From Drosophila persimilis (lineage: Eukaryota; Arthropoda; Insecta; Diptera; Drosophilidae), in contig NW_020825289.1 of NCBI RefSeq assembly GCF_003286085.1, positions 5,642,001 through 5,706,000 of the forward strand: 64,000 bases of DNA, written 5' to 3'. The notes below the pieces were generated by a model. The model was not told where the DNA came from. It ran no database searches and saw only the letters and a program-made list of their open reading frames with translations. Every line of letters begins with the position of its first letter. The first letter of the stretch is position 1. Below are positions 59,801 through 64,000 of this stretch, one piece after another. The position numbers and the translations under genes were made by a program.

Positions 59801-60745
59801 GCCAGTATGGGAGCCTTGAGGTGATTTGGCGCTGCAAGACTGCATTGTGGGGTCTGCGGGGGATCTTCTACTGTCGAAGACTTGCGTTGCACCGATGGGG
59901 GAGCTGGGGCGGCGGCCGCTGCTGCTGTTTTTCGCTTGTGCTTCTCTTGGGCGGCACCGCTGGCAGCATCGCCAATAGTAAATCGCTTCTGCAAGACGGT
60001 ATCGCTGGGCTCCTCCGCAAACTGCGGAAGACGCATGAAGAACAAAAGCACCATGTCCTTCAGCGATTGCTCTGCCGAGCGTCGCAGCAGCTCACTGAGT
60101 CTAGGCTCAAAGCAAATCTTGAAGCAACTTAGCATGACCTCGCACATCGACTCATTGCTGACGGCAGCTCCCTCAGGACTGCGGATTAAAGTGTGCAGCA
60201 CTTCAATGACCCGCATGAAAGTAACACCGTCCGAGGATTGATCTGTGCCCATAAAGCGAGCATGTGTCACGGCATCCGCTATGCGTTCAACAATATCTGC
60301 TATATTGGGCGAAGTGGGATCTGCAACATGAAAATGCGATAGGGAGTGAGCACGGAAAAGATTGGACAGCAGTTTATCTCACCAATTAGGCCATATGACA
60401 AGAATTTATTGACTGAGGCGAGAGCCAGACTAGTCAAGGGTCCCGTCGTATCCGCCGTGCGTATCACCTCCAGAAACGGAGATAGAAACACCTTCGGTTC
60501 AATCAGACGCAGATCTTCAATACGATTTAAGTCCTGCTTGAGGTCTATAAACAGCTTCAACAACGAGTCCTTCTCATCGTCCTGCAAAGCGGGGAGTACG
60601 GGATATGTCACAACTTTCTTGTAGTGTTAGAATAATTAGTTACCACGTAGGCTGTGGCATTCCAACGCGTTCCACGTCGCATGGCCGTCATCAAGGTGGC
60701 CATTTCACCGCGCACCACGTAGATGCCATTGCCAGGCAGTGACAT
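53827..60745 (-). CDS. garz: Gartenzwerg, GBF1-type ARF guanine-nucleotide exchange factor
   Basis: Ten coding exons on the minus strand: 60745-60644, 60581-60383, 60320-59311, 59247-58249, 58192-57984, 57910-57684, 57618-56388, 56326-55260, 54848-54565 and 54492-53827. Every junction is GT-AG and in phase. The product has about 1997 residues. It exchanges nucleotide on Arf1 at the cis-Golgi and recruits COPI. Order: N-terminal DCB and HUS helical domains; the Sec7 domain at about 663-850, with the catalytic glutamate in [11 protein letters not shown] and [17 protein letters not shown]; then the HDS domains; then a Q- and P-rich C-terminal tail encoded by the last two exons ([16 protein letters not shown]). 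The first exon ([15 protein letters not shown]) sets the start. It is head to head with Hid1. Confidence 0.94.
54963..55207 (-). CDS. garz: Candidate alternative 3' coding exon of garz
   Basis: Exon 8 of garz ends in phase 1 at 55260. Only 52 bases further, an AG at 55208 opens a frame in the same phase that runs 81 codons ([20 protein letters not shown]...) and ends in a basic stretch, [14 protein letters not shown], before TGA. Use of this exon would give a protein of about 1762 residues whose end is basic instead of Q/P-rich. No AATAAA is seen before the next exon, which counts against it as a terminal exon. It may be real, rare, or a chance open stretch. Confidence 0.4.
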
Positions 60746-62070
60746 TGTGTCCAGGCCTTTCTTAATTATTCGTCAACAGCAGCTAGCTGGCTTCCGCCGA
60801 AAAAAATTCTCAAATTCGTGGGCAGCTCCTCTCTCCTTGCCTTGCGTTTTCATACATATGTTTTCCGACCTGCCCTTTCTACCGCACACATACACACAGC
60901 CGCAGTCCTGTTTTGCCTTGAACAAAACTTGACGCGCCTTTTAGTAACACATTTTTTACTTAATTATTAATAAAATAAATGTAATTTGTTTGCAAATAAT
61001 TTTTGGTGACGTTTACGTGTCTTGTATGTTCTTTCTAGAGCTGGAGAAACATCGATGATATCGATGTTTGGGTTATCACAGCACACATCGATGTTTTTTA
61101 AACATTAGATTTACACTAGAAGCTATTTAAACAATTATTAATATGTTTGATAAAATTAGCTTGAAGGATTTATTTTTACTTCTTTTCCATCCGCCAAAAT
61201 TATTACGCTACTATTATTAAGTGGTGATAGTTGACACGATAGGCAGAACAGGGATAAGATATTAGGAAAATCGAACAGACGTAACTGAAAAGCAGCCATA
61301 ATTAAACTTTTTGCCACCACTAAGCCTCTATGCTTATCCAATTAAAAAAAGAGCTGAGTTTTGACCAAAAGGAAACGGATTACAACGATTTGGAAGATGG
61401 AACATTTGAAAAACATCGAGATTCATCGATATTGTCTCGTCGATGTTTCATGCACTCAAAGCATCGAAAATATCGACGTCCGCTTGTGCACTGACAAAAA
61501 CTATCTAGCTAATATTTGAACACGGCAAGAAATCCACGGAGACTTAAAAAACATCTCGTTGCAAATATTTTGCCTATGCCTCGTATAATTTTACTGTATA
61601 AAAAAAGGCCAGACTTTGCGGAAACAAGCCAGTTGGCCAGCAAAGTACATTCAAAAGTTTGCATATTGTCGCACAGTGTAGTTTTGTAAAACATTGCAAT
61701 CCTGTTTGATATTCTATAGATATGCAAAATGCTTCCATCGTAATATTTACACATAATAAAAAGGTAGTGTAAGGAGTTGCAGATTTTAGCCATTTTTTGC
61801 ATTTGTTTTTCGAATTGTATTGACTCAGAAAATCTGGCAGCACTGACGACCTGTCAACAGTGCACAACAACAAGAACAACAGAGCTGGTTGCTTTTTCTT
61901 TACGTGCGTAGGCGAATTTGTGAATCTTTCGGATTTTAAACAGAAAAGTATTTAAATTGTATGTAAACTCATTTCAGACCACTGGAAACACTTGAATTGG
62001 GGCGACCGCACACGGGGCAGGTGGAAATCAGGCACTCAACAATACCAAAGCACATCAGAACCCAAACAAT
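60746..62070. promoter_or_regulatory. Divergent region between garz and Hid1 with CGAT clusters
   Basis: About 1.3 kb between divergent genes, with no supported gene of its own. ATCGATG/CGATA-type cores cluster at 61047-61098 and 61417-61475, including a palindrome with 10-base arms at 61047-61069 (AAACATCGAT, GAT, ATCGATGTTT). This pattern fits DREF/BEAF-32 sites. The 97- and 101-codon minus-strand frames at 61509-61879 are hydrophobic, overlap one another and look spurious. Confidence 0.5.
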
Positions 62071-64000
62071 ATGGGAAACACAGATTCAAAGTTGAACTTT
62101 CGCAAGGCAATTGTGCAGCTGACGCAAAAGAATCAGAAAATCGACCCCAGTGATGAGCAATTCTGGGAGCAGTTCTGGCAAGGCCATCAAACAACTCTTG
62201 AGGATGTGTTCGCTTTGGTTACATCGAATGAAATTCGACAAATAAGGAACGATAACCCAGCCAACTTGGCCACTCTGTGCTATAAGGCTGTCGAGAAACT
62301 GGCCCAGGCGGTGGACAGCAGCTGCCGCACTCAGGCAGAGCAACAGTGCGTTTTGAACTGTGTGCGCCTTCTGATCAGATGTTTGCCATACATCTTTGAG
62401 GATGATAAATGGCGCGATTTCTTCTGGAGCAGTTTGCCGTCCCAGGAAAAGACAATGCCTTTGGCCCAGTCATTACTGAATGCCATTTGCGATTTACTCT
62501 TCTGTCCAGATTTCACTGTTACATCGGCTCGTCGCGCGGGTCCGGAGAAGGCCGAGGAACTCGCCAATATTGATAGCTGCGAATATATTTGGGAGGCAGG
62601 AGTGGGATTCGCCCAGTCCCCACCTCACAATGCCCACATGGAGCGCCGGCGCACGGAGCTATTGAAGCTGCTTCTCACTTGTTTCTCAGAGCCGATGTAT
62701 CGCTCGCCTCAACAATCCGAGGAGCCCAACAAATGGATAGCCTACTTCACCTCGGCCGACAATCGTCATGCCCTGCCTCTCTTTACGTCATTCTTAAACA
62801 CAGTATGTTCGTATGATCCAGTTGGATATGGCGTACCCTACAACCACCTGATCTTTGCGGACACCACGGAGCCCTTGGTCGAGGCTTGTCTGCAACTCCT
62901 TATTGTCACGTTGGACCATGACATGGTGGTGCAGCAACAGCTCACCCAGCCTGGACAGCACTCCTATGACGAAGGAAACTGCGGGGACAATTTGTTCATC
63001 AATTATCTGTCGCGTGTCCATCGGGATGAGGATTTCCATTTTATCCTCAAGGGCATAACTCGTCTGTTAAATAATCCCCTGGTTCAAAACTATTTACCCA
63101 ATTCCACAAAGCGTTTGCATTGTCATCAGGAGCTGCTCATTTTGTTCTGGAAGATATGCGACTACAACAAAAAGTTTTTGTATTTCGTTCTGAAGAGTTC
63201 AGATGTTTTAGACATACTCATTCCCATATTGTATCACTTGAACTACTCTCGGGCGGACCAATCCCGCGTAGGCCTGATGCACATAGGAGTATTCATACTA
63301 CTGCTGTTGTCAGGTGAGCCCCTTTTTTATTATTGACAGTGTGCAACGACTTAAGTTCTTACATTTCAGGGGAGCGAAACTTTGGTGTTCGCCTAAATAA
63401 GGCTTACTCCGCCACTGTACCGATGGACATTCCGGTCTTCACCGGAACTCATGCGGATTTGCTCATCACAGTGTTTCACAAAATCATTGCAACTGGCCAT
63501 CAGCGCCTGCAGCCGCTGTTCGATTGTCTGCTGACTATTTTGGTGAATGTTTCACCGTACTTGAAGACCCTTTCGATGGTGGCCAGTGTGAAGCTCCTGC
63601 ATCTTCTCGAGGCCTTCAGCACGCCTTGGTTTCTGTTATCAGCGCCAAGCAATCATCATTTGGTGTTCTTCTTGCTGGAGATCTTTAACAACATTATACA
63701 GTATCAGTTTGACGGGAATTCGAATCTAGTGTATACCATAATACGGAAGCGTCATGTGTTCCATGCCATGGCGAATCTCCCCACAGATATGGCCGGGATA
63801 GCCAAGTGTATGAGTGGGCGCAAGGCAGGTGGAAAGTTCAATTTGCCACGTGTACCGCAGCGGAGGATAGCAGCTGCTTCGCAAGAGCTGCCCTCAGCCC
63901 ACGTGCCGGAAGAGTATAATGATGATGAAGATGAAGATGAGGAGGAGGACACGATAAATGCGGAGCCGAAGGCTGAGGAAGATCTTGAATCGGAAACGGA
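62071..64000 (+). CDS. Hid1: HID1 homologue, 5' part
   Basis: Two exons are visible: 62071-63313 and 63370 to the window end, joined in phase 1 (LLLLSG | ERNFGVRLN). About 624 residues are seen and the frame is still open at base 64000, so the gene continues. The protein starts MGNTDSKLNFRKAIVQLT. Glycine 2 in MGNTDSK fits N-myristoylation, as known for HID1. HID1 is a peripheral Golgi protein needed for sorting into dense-core vesicles and for trans-Golgi function in neuroendocrine cells. The body is helical, repeat-like. An acidic run (EEYNDDEDEDEEEDT) lies near the end of what is visible. Confidence 0.94.

Noticed and set aside
61509..61879. Two overlapping minus-strand ORFs of about 100 codons
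   Set aside because: They overlap in different frames, have no promoter or recognisable motif, and the composition is that of AT-rich DNA.

Overview
The window is euchromatic DNA from a Drosophila species. Every protein-coding gene I recognise is a close match to a fruit-fly gene, the introns are short GT-AG introns, and tRNA genes lie dispersed between and inside genes. The species itself is inference. Residue differences from what I remember of D. melanogaster, and gene neighbours that I believe lie apart in that species, suggest another Sophophora, perhaps the obscura group. There is no sign of bacterial, viral or engineered DNA.

Layout. 1-8.5 kb is a dense block of housekeeping genes: the 3' end of O-fut1 (+), Tango7/eIF3m (-), Ercc1 (+), Ciao1 (-), HPS1 (+) and a TMEM177 homologue (-). 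8.5-36.4 kb is essentially one locus, hu li tai shao (hts, adducin). It has a 12 kb non-coding 5' part with candidate leader exons and three antisense tRNA genes in an intron, then a shared head and neck coding region, then at least four alternative 3' ends: a short adducin by read-through, a 4.1 kb acidic exon, the ring-canal HtsRC exon, and the MARCKS-like tail. 36.6-41.4 kb holds crammer (cer) and SdhA. 41.4-49 kb holds Cyb5r4 (-), a FAAH2-like amidase (+) and Den1 (-). 49-53.3 kb is a looser accessory stretch with four tRNA-His genes (one inverted), a small inverted-repeat transposon and one unrecognised single-exon gene. 53.8-60.7 kb is gartenzwerg/GBF1 (-), head to head with Hid1 (+), which runs off the end of the window.

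The genes do not form one pathway. Some share themes: membrane traffic (garz, Hid1, HPS1), mitochondrial or redox function (SdhA, TMEM177, Cyb5r4) and Fe-S or DNA maintenance (Ciao1, Ercc1). I rebuilt the multi-exon genes by hand from splice sites and checked that reading phase was kept at each junction. For eIF3m, SdhA, cer, Ciao1 and Ercc1 the resulting lengths fit those expected for the families.

The most interesting observations are: (1) all four tRNA-His genes carry a conserved trailer hairpin followed by a second copy of the acceptor strand TCACGG; (2) garz has an in-frame alternative 3' exon that would replace its Q/P-rich tail; (3) hts has a symmetric 69-nt cassette exon and a giant 4.1 kb acidic exon; (4) a 255-bp MITE lies among the tRNAs; (5) clusters of CGATA/ATCGAT sites sit at two divergent gene boundaries. 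I found nothing I would call a new system on the scale of a defence island or biosynthetic cluster.
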